Assembly (NCBI RefSeq): GCF_014646275.1
Contig: NZ_BMND01000027.1
Span: forward strand, 1-64,000
Source: Streptomyces kronopolitis
GTDB taxonomy: Bacteria; Actinomycetota; Actinomycetes; Streptomycetales; Streptomycetaceae
Length of the DNA: 64,000 bases
Reading direction: 5' to 3'
Position 1 is the first letter of the stretch. Each line of letters opens with the position of its first letter. This document shows positions 1 to 8,404 of this stretch, in pieces. A program made the translations under genes and the position numbers. The notes below the pieces were generated by a model. That model ran no database searches. It worked only from the letters and a program-made list of their open reading frames with translations, and was not told the origin of the DNA.

Positions 1-190
1 CCCGCGGAGCGGGTATCACATCGCTGCGCGATGTGCAAGCGAACACCCGCGCTGCGCGCGGGTGTTCGCGCGCCCGCTCCGCGGGCGCGCTGGCGGGTGG
101 CTACGCCACCCGCACACCCTGCTTGCTGCGCAAGCAGGGTGACGGTCCGTCCGCTGCGCTCCCGGACCGGTGGGACCCTGTCCCACTAGC
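1..190. repeat. Linear-replicon telomere with packed palindromes
   Basis: The window begins with the archetypal Streptomyces telomere start CCCGCGGAGCGGG. I see at least eight consecutive palindromes with short loops: 1-13 (loop GGA), 17-35 (loop CTGCG), 39-69 (loop CTGCG), 68-90 (loop TCC), 93-113 (loop TAC), 116-140 (loop CTGCG), 143-169 (long loop) and 170-186 (loop CCT). In linear Streptomyces replicons the 3' strand folds on such palindromes, and the protein-primed end-patching machinery (Tpg, Tap) fills the gap. Base 1 therefore looks like the true molecule end. The presence of tpg and tap at 8.4-11.2 kb agrees. Confidence 0.95.
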
Positions 191-703
191 AGGCCTTCGC
201 TTCGCTCCAGCCTGGCCGGCGGGTCCGCTGCGCTCCCCCGCCTCACGGTCCTTCCGGCTGCGCCTCCAGAACCGTTGGGCCCGCTGGCGCGGGCCGGGCT
301 GGCTACGAGGGGGTGGAGGTTGTTCGTATGGTTCCAGTGTGGTGAGTGCATCAGATTGATGCAGCATGTTCAGTTGGCGGAAATGCGGGACATCCCCCAA
401 CCACCTGGGCGGGGAGCTCCTTTGATAGAGGGTCAGCTCCGGCATTCCACTAATCCCAGCGGAAAATGACGAATTGGGAAGCTGCGAACCCGAGCCGCAG
501 GACGGGACATCAGAAAGTGTGAATTCCGGGGTGGGGAATTACCCAAGCTACCCGGTCGTCGGGGCCGGGTAGTGGAACTGACTGCCGGCGCCCTGCGTTT
601 CGGCCTGGGGTTGAAGCCGCTGGTTGGTGGTCGACTCCTTGGCTGATGCCAAGTTGCCTCGAGTCGACTTCCCGTTTGGCAGGATGCCGCCGAGGGGGTG
701 TCC
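191..703. other. Subtelomeric region without a gene
   Basis: Further imperfect palindromes (for example around 190-245, with CTGCG and TTCG loops) extend the telomeric fold region to about 350. From 350 to the start of the HTH gene I see no credible coding sequence. Open frames here on both strands are made only by the GC-rich palindromes. Confidence 0.6.
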
Positions 704-1438
704 ATGGTCAAGGGGCCGTACAGCCATGGGAAGACGCGGGAGGAAGTGGCCCGGGAGGTAAGAGTCCATATGACTCGGATCAACCGGCGCCGCCAGCGTT
801 TCCGATCTGCTGACCAGCATGCCTTGCGCGATGTGCGGAGGCGGGTTGCTGAGGCTGTTGCAGCAGGTGTCAGCTCAGAGGAAGCTGCGGCTGTGACCGG
901 CTACAAGCTGCAGACGGTTGCGCGGTGGTTGGTCAAGAGGAGGAATCCGGTTCGAGCGGTGTCGGTCGAGAGGGCTCGTGAGCAGCTTGATCGGATACAA
1001 GAGCGGCGGCGCCGGACTGCTCGAGAGGAGCTGAAGATCTCCGCGAGGGCGAGGGGGCTCGTACGGAGAGCGATGGAAGTGGGCATCGAGGTCGAGGAGT
1101 TCGCCGAGATCACTGGTTACTCAGTTAAGACCGTTACAAGGTGGTTTGCCTCGGTTCGTCATTCTTTGGAGCAGGCTCAACGGCAGCGAGAGGTCGCGTC
1201 TGCTCGCCGAGGCAGGAGACGTCGGCCTCCTCAGCATCTGTCGCCTGCTGAGCGTGATCGGTGGCTCGCCGAAGCGGAGAGGAGGCGCATGTGGGTTTTG
1301 AAGAGGCACGGGTTGCGGTCGGGGCAGAGGCAGGGGGCGAAGGGCGGTCAGCGTCAGGTGCCTGCGACGTCTGCTCGTCGGCTGAAGAAGCCATCGATCG
1401 GCGGGGCCAATCAACGCCGGAAGCGCCGCCAGAAGTGA
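704..1438 (+). CDS. Subtelomeric protein with two helix-turn-helix repeats
   Basis: This encodes 244 residues and I do not recognise the family. Two related HTH-like segments are visible: about residues 50-80 (AVAAGVSSEEAAAVTGY, then TVARWLVKR) and about 122-150 (AMEVGIEVEEFAEITGY, then TVTRWF). Both have the pattern of a Gly turn, an A/E-rich helix, TGY, then a TVxRW recognition helix. The C-terminal 80 residues are very basic (clusters of R and K), as expected for DNA binding. The start is ATG 704 with a purine-rich GAGGGGG just upstream; a GTG at 698 is in frame but too close to that site. Codon use is looser in third-position GC than in neighbours, which suggests transfer or fast subtelomeric evolution. 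It may bind telomeric or subtelomeric DNA, but that is inference from position and fold only. Confidence 0.6.
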   Translation: MVKGPYSHGKTREEVAREVRVHMTRINRRRQRFRSADQHALRDVRRRVAEAVAAGVSSEEAAAVTGYKLQTVARWLVKRRNPVRAVSVERAREQLDRIQERRRRTAREELKISARARGLVRRAMEVGIEVEEFAEITGYSVKTVTRWFASVRHSLEQAQRQREVASARRGRRRRPPQHLSPAERDRWLAEAERRRMWVLKRHGLRSGQRQGAKGGQRQVPATSARRLKKPSIGGANQRRKRRQK

Positions 1439-1775
1439 TCCCCGCCACACGCGCGTACTCGCGCGCGTGGACGTGCGCACGCGTAGCGGAAAGACTATTT
1501 GCTACTGGCTGGTAAGTGGGCTGTTTTCCAGGCGCAAGTGACGGGTCGTACGGGACTACTGTCGATGCACTCCCGGGGGCTGAATGCCCGGATGGTCGTG
1601 TCAGTCGCCGGGAGGTTCGCCTGGCGAGCGTGACCTTGTCACGGCTTCGGTGGCGGAGCCGTTGCGAGACAGCAGTACACCCTCGGCACGACCGGCTGAG
1701 GAATGAGTCGGGGCCTGCCCGTCGGAATCTTTGGCGGATCGTGGCGAGCAGGCCCCCCAGAACCCGGAAGGGCCC
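1439..1775. other. Intergenic region
   Basis: There is no gene I can support. A run of alternating CGCG/ACGC sequence lies at about 1446-1490. No clear terminator or promoter can be assigned. Confidence 0.4.
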
Positions 1776-2066
1776 ATGTCCATGACGGTACACAGCGAAG
1801 GACAGCCCATGCCTGCCGCCGGCGGTGCGTTGGCGCACACTGCGAGCGCCTCAAGCCCCGCACCCCAGACTCAGGCCACGACGGTGAGGGTCCTTGCAGT
1901 ACTACTGGCGGTGATGACGGGCCTTGCCGCGGCCCTGGCCGCCTACATCACCGGCGCCCACTTGACCAAGGACGCGGCCGAACCCATCGTCTGGGCAGCC
2001 ACCACCTTCGTGGCGACCACCGGCCTGGTCATCCTCCTGGAAGAGAAGACCGGCCTCATCAGGTAG
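1776..2066 (+). CDS. Small two-TM membrane protein
   Basis: This encodes 96 residues from ATG 1776, which has GGAAGGG immediately upstream. An upstream in-frame start at 1731 lacks a ribosome site. After a polar Ala/Pro/Thr-rich N-terminus there are two hydrophobic segments, about residues 38-59 (VLAVLLAVMTGLAAALAAYI) and 70-90 (IVWAATTFVATTGLVILL), then a short charged tail EEKTGLIR. No family name is evident. Small proteins of this shape are common in Streptomyces. No operon partner is visible, and the Tn7-like element begins 196 bp downstream. Confidence 0.55.
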   Translation: MSMTVHSEGQPMPAAGGALAHTASASSPAPQTQATTVRVLAVLLAVMTGLAAALAAYITGAHLTKDAAEPIVWAATTFVATTGLVILLEEKTGLIR

Positions 2067-2262
2067 CTGCCCAGACATCCGGCGTCGCGGGCAAGAAGCT
2101 CTGTGCGGCGATCTGACGGCCGGACAGGCATGCCTTTGAGAAAAGGGTCCGCTTGCGGGATGAAAGTCCTTGAGAGCGCCGTACGGCGTACTCGGCGGCG
2201 ACCCTGCGGCTGGCTGCGGGCATGGGCCATGCGGACACAGAAGCTCCTGGGCGGCAGCTGCT

Positions 2263-2289
2263 TGTGACTGAGCGTTTGATTTGGCGAGT
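2263..2289 (+). repeat. Left terminal inverted repeat of Tn7-like element
   Basis: This is 27 bp, beginning TGTGACTGAGCG and ending TTTGGCGAGT. It matches the reverse complement of 8345-8371 at all but two positions. It is presumably the outermost TnsB-binding site. Confidence 0.85.
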
Positions 2290-2376
2290 TGAGCAGGGTA
2301 CCGGTGCGGCCCTGCTGGCGAGGCAGGTTTGGGCCTTCTCGCGCGTACGGCTCGTGCCGTGCGGTGTGCTCTGGTC

Positions 2377-3222
2377 ATGGGTGACGTACAGGTCGTCGAT
2401 GTTCCGGTAGGTCCGGTGTGGTCGCACGCCTGCCGTTTGGAGGACCTCGCGCTGCCGTACGCGCTTCCCGAGCACGCCACCGAGTGCCTGGATCTTGGGC
2501 CGGGGTGGGCACGTAGGTGGACGGTGACGTGGAAGGTCGGGAAGTCCGACGTCATCGTCCCGGTGAAGGATCTGTCGGCCGGGCCGGCGATGGTGTCGGT
2601 GCCGGTGAGGCGGTTTTCCTGGCGGACTGGTCAGCGTCACCGGCCCGGGCTGGAGTGTCTGGTCTCGACGGGCCGGCAGCACGGTTTCGAGAGTCTGGCC
2701 GAGCGCTGGCTGCTGCTGGTCCTGGACTTCGTCGGCGGGTTCGACGAGGTGCTGTCGCAGCCGTTCCGTCTGCGGCTCTCCTCCGTGGAGGGGAAGGGCT
2801 CGCACATTCCGGACTTCCTCGTGCTCGCGGCGGGGGCCTCGTGGCTCGTGGACGTGCGTCCGGGGGGCTTGATCGGTGAGGAGGACGAGGTGCGGTTCGC
2901 GGCGGCCGCGCAGGTGGCAGCCGCCGCGGGCTGGCGCTACATGGTGGTGACCGGCTGGCGTCGGCAGGTGCTGGCGGCGATCGACGCGTTGTCGGTGCGG
3001 CGCCGTCCGATGGCTGACCCTCTGGGGCTCGAGCGGCAGCTGCTGGCTGCGGTCGGCCGGCGTCCGTGGCCGTTCGGGGAGCTCGTGGGCCAGACGCAGG
3101 TGGAGGCGGTGGCCCGCACGCACGCGGTTCGTCTGCTCTGGCTCCGGCGGATGGCCGTCGACCTGGCTCTGCCGTTCGGGGACGAGAGCTGGGTCTATCC
3201 AGCGGGAGGGTTCGATGGATGA
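2377..3222 (+). CDS. tnsA: TnsA-like transposase endonuclease subunit
   Basis: This encodes 281 residues. TnsA is the restriction-endonuclease-fold subunit that cuts the 5' ends of a Tn7-type element, working with TnsB to allow cut-and-paste movement. The central core is visible at about residues 95-185: FESLAERW, then HIPDFLVL, then WLVDVRP, then a GWRYMVVTGW strand. This fits the E...PDF...DVxP pattern of actinobacterial TnsA proteins, where Arg replaces the Lys of the canonical DxK motif. ATG 2377 is chosen; an in-frame TTG at 2329 would add 16 residues read from the transposon end region. The 3' end overlaps tnsB by 8 bp, so translation is probably coupled. Confidence 0.85.
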   Translation: MGDVQVVDVPVGPVWSHACRLEDLALPYALPEHATECLDLGPGWARRWTVTWKVGKSDVIVPVKDLSAGPAMVSVPVRRFSWRTGQRHRPGLECLVSTGRQHGFESLAERWLLLVLDFVGGFDEVLSQPFRLRLSSVEGKGSHIPDFLVLAAGASWLVDVRPGGLIGEEDEVRFAAAAQVAAAAGWRYMVVTGWRRQVLAAIDALSVRRRPMADPLGLERQLLAAVGRRPWPFGELVGQTQVEAVARTHAVRLLWLRRMAVDLALPFGDESWVYPAGGFDG

Positions 3223-5254
3223 CAAGCGGCAGTCGGTGCGGTTCGAGGACCTGAAGGACGATGACCAGAAGCGGTTGCGGCTGCGGGTGGCTCACTTCCT
3301 GGAGGCCGAGAGCGGCTATCGCAGCGGCAGCCGGCACTGGGCCCAGGAGGATGAGCCCAGGCCCGAGTACGACCCGGAGCGGACCACGTTGACCGAGCGC
3401 CGGCTCGCCAAGGTGGCCGAGCTGAAGGCCCTGCACCCGGATGACGCCCACCAGCTCGGTCTGGGGCAGATCAGCGAGCGCACGCTGCAACGCTGGTCCG
3501 CCGCCTGGCCTGATCAGGGAGTCATGGGGCTGGCGGACGGCCGTCTCACCCCGGTACTGCGGGGGCACCGCAAGGTCACACCGCAGGTCGGGGAGGCGAT
3601 CCACGCGGTCCACGCGGAGTGCCTGCACCGCTCCCGGGTCGGGATGAAGACCAAGGAACGGATGATCCACCAGTTCGTGCGGGAGAAGTTCGGCACGGAG
3701 GCGGAGACGAAGGTCCCGCACTACACGACGCTGTTGAAGGTCTGGAAAGAGTGGTTCGGGCCCGAGGGGGGACGCCAGCGCTACCTCCGCTCAGCTGCGG
3801 CGGTCGACACCGGCGGCTCCACGGTGACGATCACCCGTCCCGGCCAGGTGGTCGTGCTGGACACCACACCGTTCGCGGTGAAGCTGCGCGACGACGTGTT
3901 CGGTGAGCCGGTCTCTGTCGATCTCACCCTCGCACTGGACGCGTTCACGCACTCCCTGGTCGCCTTCCGGCTCACCCCGGAATCGGACTCCTCCATCGAG
4001 GTGGCCATGCTGCTGCGGGACGTGATGCTGCCACTGCCCATGCGGCCGGACTGGACACCGGACATGGAATGGCACTACCCCGGCGTTCCGTCCGCGCTGA
4101 TCACCGAGTTCGCCGGCTATCCGGTCGCCGGACGGCCGTTCTTCGCCCCGGAGACGGTGACCAGCGATCACGGGAGCGTCTACAAGAACCACCACCTGGT
4201 GCAGGTTGCCCGCACGCTGGGGACGGTGGTGCTGCCGGCGAGGGTGATGCGAGCGCAGGACAAGGCGGCTTGCGAACGCGCGTTCTCAGGGATCCAGTCG
4301 CTGCTGCTGGAGCTGTTGCTGGGCTATCGCGGACGGGATGTCGCGGACCGGGGCGCCGATCCGGAGGAGGACGCGGTCTGGACCGTGAATGAGGCAGAAC
4401 ATCTGCTGGCCACCTGGATCGTGGGGATCTGGCAGAACCGCAGGCTGGACCAGTACGCGCCCGCCTGGGACCCCGGTGGGCGGCACAGCCCGAACACGCT
4501 GTTCGCGACGGCGGCCGCCCGCGACGGGATCGCTCTGCAGATCCCGGAAGCGAGCCTCTACCACCGCCTTCTGCCCGCTCACTTCGTGAAGGTCCACGGC
4601 CGTCGCGGGGTCAAGATCGGCGGACTTTGGTATGGCGGTGACCACCCCGTCCTGGCCGGGCTCGGCTCGCTTCCCTCTCCACGCAGCGGGCGGCACCGGG
4701 GCAAGTGGGTCGTGCACCGCGATCCCCGTGACTGCCGGCAGGTGTTCATCGAGCTCGCCGGAGAGTGGCATCCCCTGCCCTGGAACGGGCTGCCCAGGGG
4801 CGAGGACGTCCTCGCGTTCTCCGACGCGCGAGTGCAGCAGGTCCTGCGCGAGGCCGCCCGGGCCGGGCTGAAGCCCCGCGATGACACCGAACTCCTGCCC
4901 GTCCTACTCGACTTGATCGGCGCTCGCTCTCCGGTCGGATCCTGGCCGAGCCAGATGACCAAGACCGAGCGGAGCGAGCGGGCCCGGGAAGTCGCCCGCG
5001 CCCGGGCCGCCGAACGCGACCGGGAGGCCGCGGGTTTGACGTCGCTGCCCGTCGCGCCGCGGCCGGCCGAGCTCGTGCGCCAGAACCAGCAGGCTGTCGA
5101 CGCGGAACGGCGCCGCCGGCGCGAAGCCGCGGTCGACGCCCCGCTCGCCCTACCGCCCCGGCTCGGCGACGGCCTGCGTCAGCGCTCGCTGTTCATGCTG
5201 CCCGACGCCGACGACGAGCCCGACTCCCCACCAGCGCAGGAAGGACCGAAGTGA
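3215..5254 (+). CDS. tnsB: TnsB-like DDE transposase
   Basis: This encodes 679 residues and is the DDE-family integrase that recognises element ends and joins 3' ends to target. The N-terminal third holds HTH-type DNA-binding regions (LGLGQISERTLQRW, about residues 86-100). The catalytic triad can be traced: Asp in VVLDTTPF (about 216), Asp in VTSDHGSVYKNH (about 318) and Glu in KAACERAFSG (about 353). A Mu-transposase-like C-terminal beta-barrel and a basic, Arg-rich tail follow. The start ATG 3215 lies after GCGGGAGGG and overlaps the tnsA stop. The gene abuts tnsC (GTGA overlap), giving one operon. The length is typical for TnsB. Confidence 0.93.
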   Translation: MDDKRQSVRFEDLKDDDQKRLRLRVAHFLEAESGYRSGSRHWAQEDEPRPEYDPERTTLTERRLAKVAELKALHPDDAHQLGLGQISERTLQRWSAAWPDQGVMGLADGRLTPVLRGHRKVTPQVGEAIHAVHAECLHRSRVGMKTKERMIHQFVREKFGTEAETKVPHYTTLLKVWKEWFGPEGGRQRYLRSAAAVDTGGSTVTITRPGQVVVLDTTPFAVKLRDDVFGEPVSVDLTLALDAFTHSLVAFRLTPESDSSIEVAMLLRDVMLPLPMRPDWTPDMEWHYPGVPSALITEFAGYPVAGRPFFAPETVTSDHGSVYKNHHLVQVARTLGTVVLPARVMRAQDKAACERAFSGIQSLLLELLLGYRGRDVADRGADPEEDAVWTVNEAEHLLATWIVGIWQNRRLDQYAPAWDPGGRHSPNTLFATAAARDGIALQIPEASLYHRLLPAHFVKVHGRRGVKIGGLWYGGDHPVLAGLGSLPSPRSGRHRGKWVVHRDPRDCRQVFIELAGEWHPLPWNGLPRGEDVLAFSDARVQQVLREAARAGLKPRDDTELLPVLLDLIGARSPVGSWPSQMTKTERSERAREVARARAAERDREAAGLTSLPVAPRPAELVRQNQQAVDAERRRRREAAVDAPLALPPRLGDGLRQRSLFMLPDADDEPDSPPAQEGPK

Positions 5255-6507
5255 CCGGCGAGAAGGAGACGCTGCCGTTCGTCCTGACCGGCCCCGCGCC
5301 GGCCCGCGACACAGCGGCCGGCTGGCAGCACTGGTGCCGCACCCGAAAGCTGTTCGTCCCGGCGCCGGTGATGGACCGCGCGGCCTTCGGCCTGCTGAGC
5401 CGGCGCAAGAAGATGCTGCACAACCTGCACCGCACGGCCACCCACGCGAACCTGCAGCTGCTGGACACCCCGATGAGCCGGACGGTGGAGAAACTCCTCA
5501 ACGGCCGCATCGAGACCAACGCGCTGAAGATCAAGCCCACCACCCGGGCCGGGGTGATGGTCTCCGGCGGCGGCTACCAGGGCAAGACCGAATGCGTCTG
5601 CGAGATCGCCGCCGCCTTCGAGGAGCGGTGGCTCGCCCTGCACGACTACCTCAACCCCGACGCCCGCCCGGGCAGCCGCGACCTGCACATCCCGGTCGCC
5701 TACGTCCAGACCCCGGTGACCGCGAAACCGAAGAGCACCTGCAAAGCGATCCTGAACTTCTTCGACGCGCCGATCGACACACGCCCGGACCTGCCCGACC
5801 TTATCCGCCAGGTCACAGCCTCCCTGCGGGACCACGGCACCAAGGTCCTGATCCTGGACGACATCACGAGGCTTCGCATGCACCGGGCCGACGACCAGGA
5901 CACCCTCGACCTGATCCGCGCGTTCATGAGCATGAACGTCACCCTGGTCCTGGTCGGCGTCGACATCCCCGGCTCCGGTCTGCTGCGCGAAGGACGCCAC
6001 GACCCCGCCACCGGACAGTGGCGCCTGCCCCCGCCCCGGCATGCCAAGGCTCATGGGCTGGAGGCCACCCAGACCGAACGGCGCTTCGACCTCATCGAAC
6101 TGGACCGCTTCCACTACAGCACCGCACCGCAGATCTCCGCCTGGGTCCAGCACCTGAACGGACTCCAGAGCGGCCTGCGGCTCCTGGACGCGGGCCCAGG
6201 CATGCTCACCGAAGGCACGATGCCCGAGTACCTCTACCACCGCACCAACGGTGTCGTCGGACTCCTGGAACGGCTCATCGAAGACGGCTGCCGCGAGGCC
6301 ATCGACTCCGGCCGCGAACACCTGGACGAAGAAATCCTGGAGCACATCGCCATCGACCTGCGCGACAGCGACCAACGCGACGCCGACGCCGGCGAAGTCC
6401 CCAACGTCCCCGAAAAGCCCGCCCCACGCCAGCGCTCCCGCCGCGGCCGCAACACCGTCTACGACGACCGCGGCCCCCTCGGCACAGCTCAGAAGGGCGC
6501 CCGGTGA
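5251..6507 (+). CDS. tnsC: TnsC-like AAA+ transposition regulator
   Basis: This encodes 418 residues and is the ATPase that couples target selection (TniQ) to the TnsAB transposase. The Walker A motif is GGGYQGKTE at about residue 108, and Walker B is VLILDDITR at about residue 200. A sensor-type segment TLVLVGVDIPG follows. The fold matches TniB/TnsC proteins. The GTG start overlaps the tnsB stop (GTGA), and the gene's own TGA overlaps the GTG of tniQ. The last 60 residues are rich in Arg, Asp and Pro and probably disordered. There are no odd features. Confidence 0.9.
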   Translation: MTGEKETLPFVLTGPAPARDTAAGWQHWCRTRKLFVPAPVMDRAAFGLLSRRKKMLHNLHRTATHANLQLLDTPMSRTVEKLLNGRIETNALKIKPTTRAGVMVSGGGYQGKTECVCEIAAAFEERWLALHDYLNPDARPGSRDLHIPVAYVQTPVTAKPKSTCKAILNFFDAPIDTRPDLPDLIRQVTASLRDHGTKVLILDDITRLRMHRADDQDTLDLIRAFMSMNVTLVLVGVDIPGSGLLREGRHDPATGQWRLPPPRHAKAHGLEATQTERRFDLIELDRFHYSTAPQISAWVQHLNGLQSGLRLLDAGPGMLTEGTMPEYLYHRTNGVVGLLERLIEDGCREAIDSGREHLDEEILEHIAIDLRDSDQRDADAGEVPNVPEKPAPRQRSRRGRNTVYDDRGPLGTAQKGAR

Positions 6508-8357
6508 TCACACCTCTGCCCCGGAGCCTGGACCCGCTGGCCGGAGAACTCCTGGCCGGCTACGTGATGCGACTCGCCCACCGCCTCGACGTCGCCCCGG
6601 ACACCGTCCTACGCCACACCGGCCTGGCCGACTTCCAGCCCAACACCCAAGCCATCACCCGCACCGCCCTCTCCCTCGAGCTGCCGGCCCAACGGATGAA
6701 CGACTTCCGGACGGCCACCCGGCTCACCGAGGCCGAAGCCACGGCTCTGACCTTACTGCCGCTCGCACCCCGCTACCCGCCCATCGTCCACAGCCTCGAC
6801 GTCGTCCGCACCGGCAAGCGCATCCCCGCACTGGACTGGCTCTTCCCCGCAGCCGCCCGCTACTGCCCCGACTGCCTCGCCGGCGACGGAACCTCCCTGC
6901 AAACGGACCACGGAGGCCCATGGAAGACCGACTGGAGACTGCCCGTCGTCTTCGCCTGTTCACACCATCGGCGCTTCCTCGAGCATGCCTGCCCTGACTG
7001 CCGGCAATCCATCGCCGGCCGACACGGAGTGCTGATTCCCCGGCCGACCATCGCCGGTCTGCACCCGGCCCAGTGCAGAGCGCCCCTCGCCCACGGATTG
7101 TCCCGAGCACGGCGGGCAGCCCAACTCTGCGGAGCCCGCCTGGACCGGCCGCAGTCCGAACCGGGTGGCCCCTTGCCCAACGAACTCGCCGCACTGCAGA
7201 TGAAGATCACCGCCATGCTCAGCCCGGGCACTCCGGCGGCCACTGCCAGCGAGTACTTCACCGACCTCCAGATGGTCAGCGGGCTCGTCACGATCACCTG
7301 GCCGAAGGCCCGCCCATCCGCACCGGGCGTCGACACCCACCGCACCGATCTGGTGCTGGCGGGCCGCCAGGACCCTTCGCACTCTCTCCACGCCAGTGCA
7401 CCGCCCCAGGATGCCCGCGCTTGCGCAAGCATCCTCCTCGCTGCCGATGCCATCCTGGCGGCCGCCGACCTGCGAACCGCGCTGGCTCCCCTCGCGCCGG
7501 TCGAGAACCGCACCCGCAGCGGCATCGAACCCAAGCGTCATCGGAGCTGGGACACCACATTCCGCCGCTACCAGGACGAGTGCTCCCAGAGATTCCGAGA
7601 CGCCGCTGAATACCTGGTCTCCACCCACCGCAGAAGCGGCAGGGGCGGAAGCCGACTGCCCCAGCGCGGTCTCGGCTACGCACCCCAGCACGTTCCGGCG
7701 TTCCTCCCCCTGGAGTGGGCCGAACGCCACCTCGGCGCCTTCACCGTCGCCTTCAGCATGCCGGTCCTGCGGCGCACAACCTCAGCCTTCCTCGTCCGAC
7801 GAGCCCTCGGAAAGACCATCGTCGACGCCGCTGAATTCCTCGGACTCGGCATCGACGGAAAGGGCCTGGGCTCCCCCATCACCAGTTGGACCCGCCGCCA
7901 GGGCACCCCGGAAGCATACGAGCGGGCACTGGACGCCATCGCCGCAGAGCTCACCTCCGCTCCGCTGATCAACTACCGGCATCGCCGCGAACACCTCGCA
8001 GACTGGACACTGCCACCCGACTCATGGCACCAGATCGCGGCCCGACTGGAGCGCCGACGCAGTCCCCGCTACGTCGCCGACGACCGAGCCCGCCTCGCCG
8101 TGACGGCCTACATCTGGACCCGAGTCACCCACGGCGAGACCCAATTCGCCCCATGCCCTCCGGAAGCTCGGCACGACCCCAAGCATGAAGCGGCATGGAG
8201 CCGGGACCGCTACGACATCGCCCACTGGCTCAAGCAGAACAAGCAGCCCTACTACCAGCAGATGAAGCCCTTCCTCGACGCTTACGCGGACCAGCTCATC
8301 CACGCCATCGACACCGAGCACTCCGGTCGCCAACTCACGTGCCCACTCGCCAAATGA
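6504..8357 (+). CDS. tniQ: TniQ/TnsD-family target-selection protein
   Basis: This encodes 617 residues from GTG 6504, which overlaps the tnsC stop (GTGA). The N-terminus PLPRSLDPLAGELLAGYVMRLAHRL is the standard TniQ opening. A zinc-finger region follows: YCPDC at about residue 120, then CSHHRRFLEHACPDC at about 152-166. TniQ proteins bind target DNA, or a guide complex in CRISPR-associated relatives, and recruit TnsC. The size suits a TnsD-like, sequence-specific targeter. No Cas genes or repeats are nearby. It contains an in-frame TTA codon (6753-6755), so its translation may depend on the bldA tRNA. Its stop lies within the right transposon end. Confidence 0.88.
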   Translation: MITPLPRSLDPLAGELLAGYVMRLAHRLDVAPDTVLRHTGLADFQPNTQAITRTALSLELPAQRMNDFRTATRLTEAEATALTLLPLAPRYPPIVHSLDVVRTGKRIPALDWLFPAAARYCPDCLAGDGTSLQTDHGGPWKTDWRLPVVFACSHHRRFLEHACPDCRQSIAGRHGVLIPRPTIAGLHPAQCRAPLAHGLSRARRAAQLCGARLDRPQSEPGGPLPNELAALQMKITAMLSPGTPAATASEYFTDLQMVSGLVTITWPKARPSAPGVDTHRTDLVLAGRQDPSHSLHASAPPQDARACASILLAADAILAAADLRTALAPLAPVENRTRSGIEPKRHRSWDTTFRRYQDECSQRFRDAAEYLVSTHRRSGRGGSRLPQRGLGYAPQHVPAFLPLEWAERHLGAFTVAFSMPVLRRTTSAFLVRRALGKTIVDAAEFLGLGIDGKGLGSPITSWTRRQGTPEAYERALDAIAAELTSAPLINYRHRREHLADWTLPPDSWHQIAARLERRRSPRYVADDRARLAVTAYIWTRVTHGETQFAPCPPEARHDPKHEAAWSRDRYDIAHWLKQNKQPYYQQMKPFLDAYADQLIHAIDTEHSGRQLTCPLAK

Positions 8358-8371
8358 AGCGCTCAGTCACA
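8345..8371 (-). repeat. Right terminal inverted repeat of Tn7-like element
   Basis: Read on the minus strand this begins TGTGACTGAGCG and ends TTTGGCGAGT, mirroring the left end. The tniQ stop codon (8355-8357) lies inside it. A weaker similar motif on the same strand (GAGTTGGCGACC, about 8325-8336) could be a second TnsB site. Confidence 0.85.
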
Positions 8372-8404
8372 GGTCCCGTTGCGCCCGCCCGTCCGGCGGA
8401 GTGG

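Larger units (their letters stand above)
2263..8371 (+). mobile_element. Tn7-like transposon (tnsA-tnsB-tnsC-tniQ)
   Basis: The element is 6.1 kb and delimited by near-identical terminal inverted repeats at 2263-2289 and 8345-8371. Both ends read TGTGACTGAGCG from the outside, the TGT/ACA termini typical of Tn7 relatives. It contains only the four transposition genes, all on the plus strand with overlapping or touching ends, and no cargo. The flanking 5-mers are CTGCT on the left and GGTCC on the right, so there is no 5-bp target duplication of the kind Tn7 makes. Either a flank was rearranged or this copy did not arrive by a simple insertion. It sits between the telomere and tpg. Confidence 0.85.

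Noticed and set aside
2059..2262. Possible transposase remnant before the Tn7-like left end
   Set aside because: The minus-strand frame has no clear transposase motif; too short to call.
5251..8357. CRISPR-associated transposon (CAST) possibility
   Set aside because: No Cas genes, repeats or guide-like sequence in or beside the element; the TniQ is large and TnsD-like.
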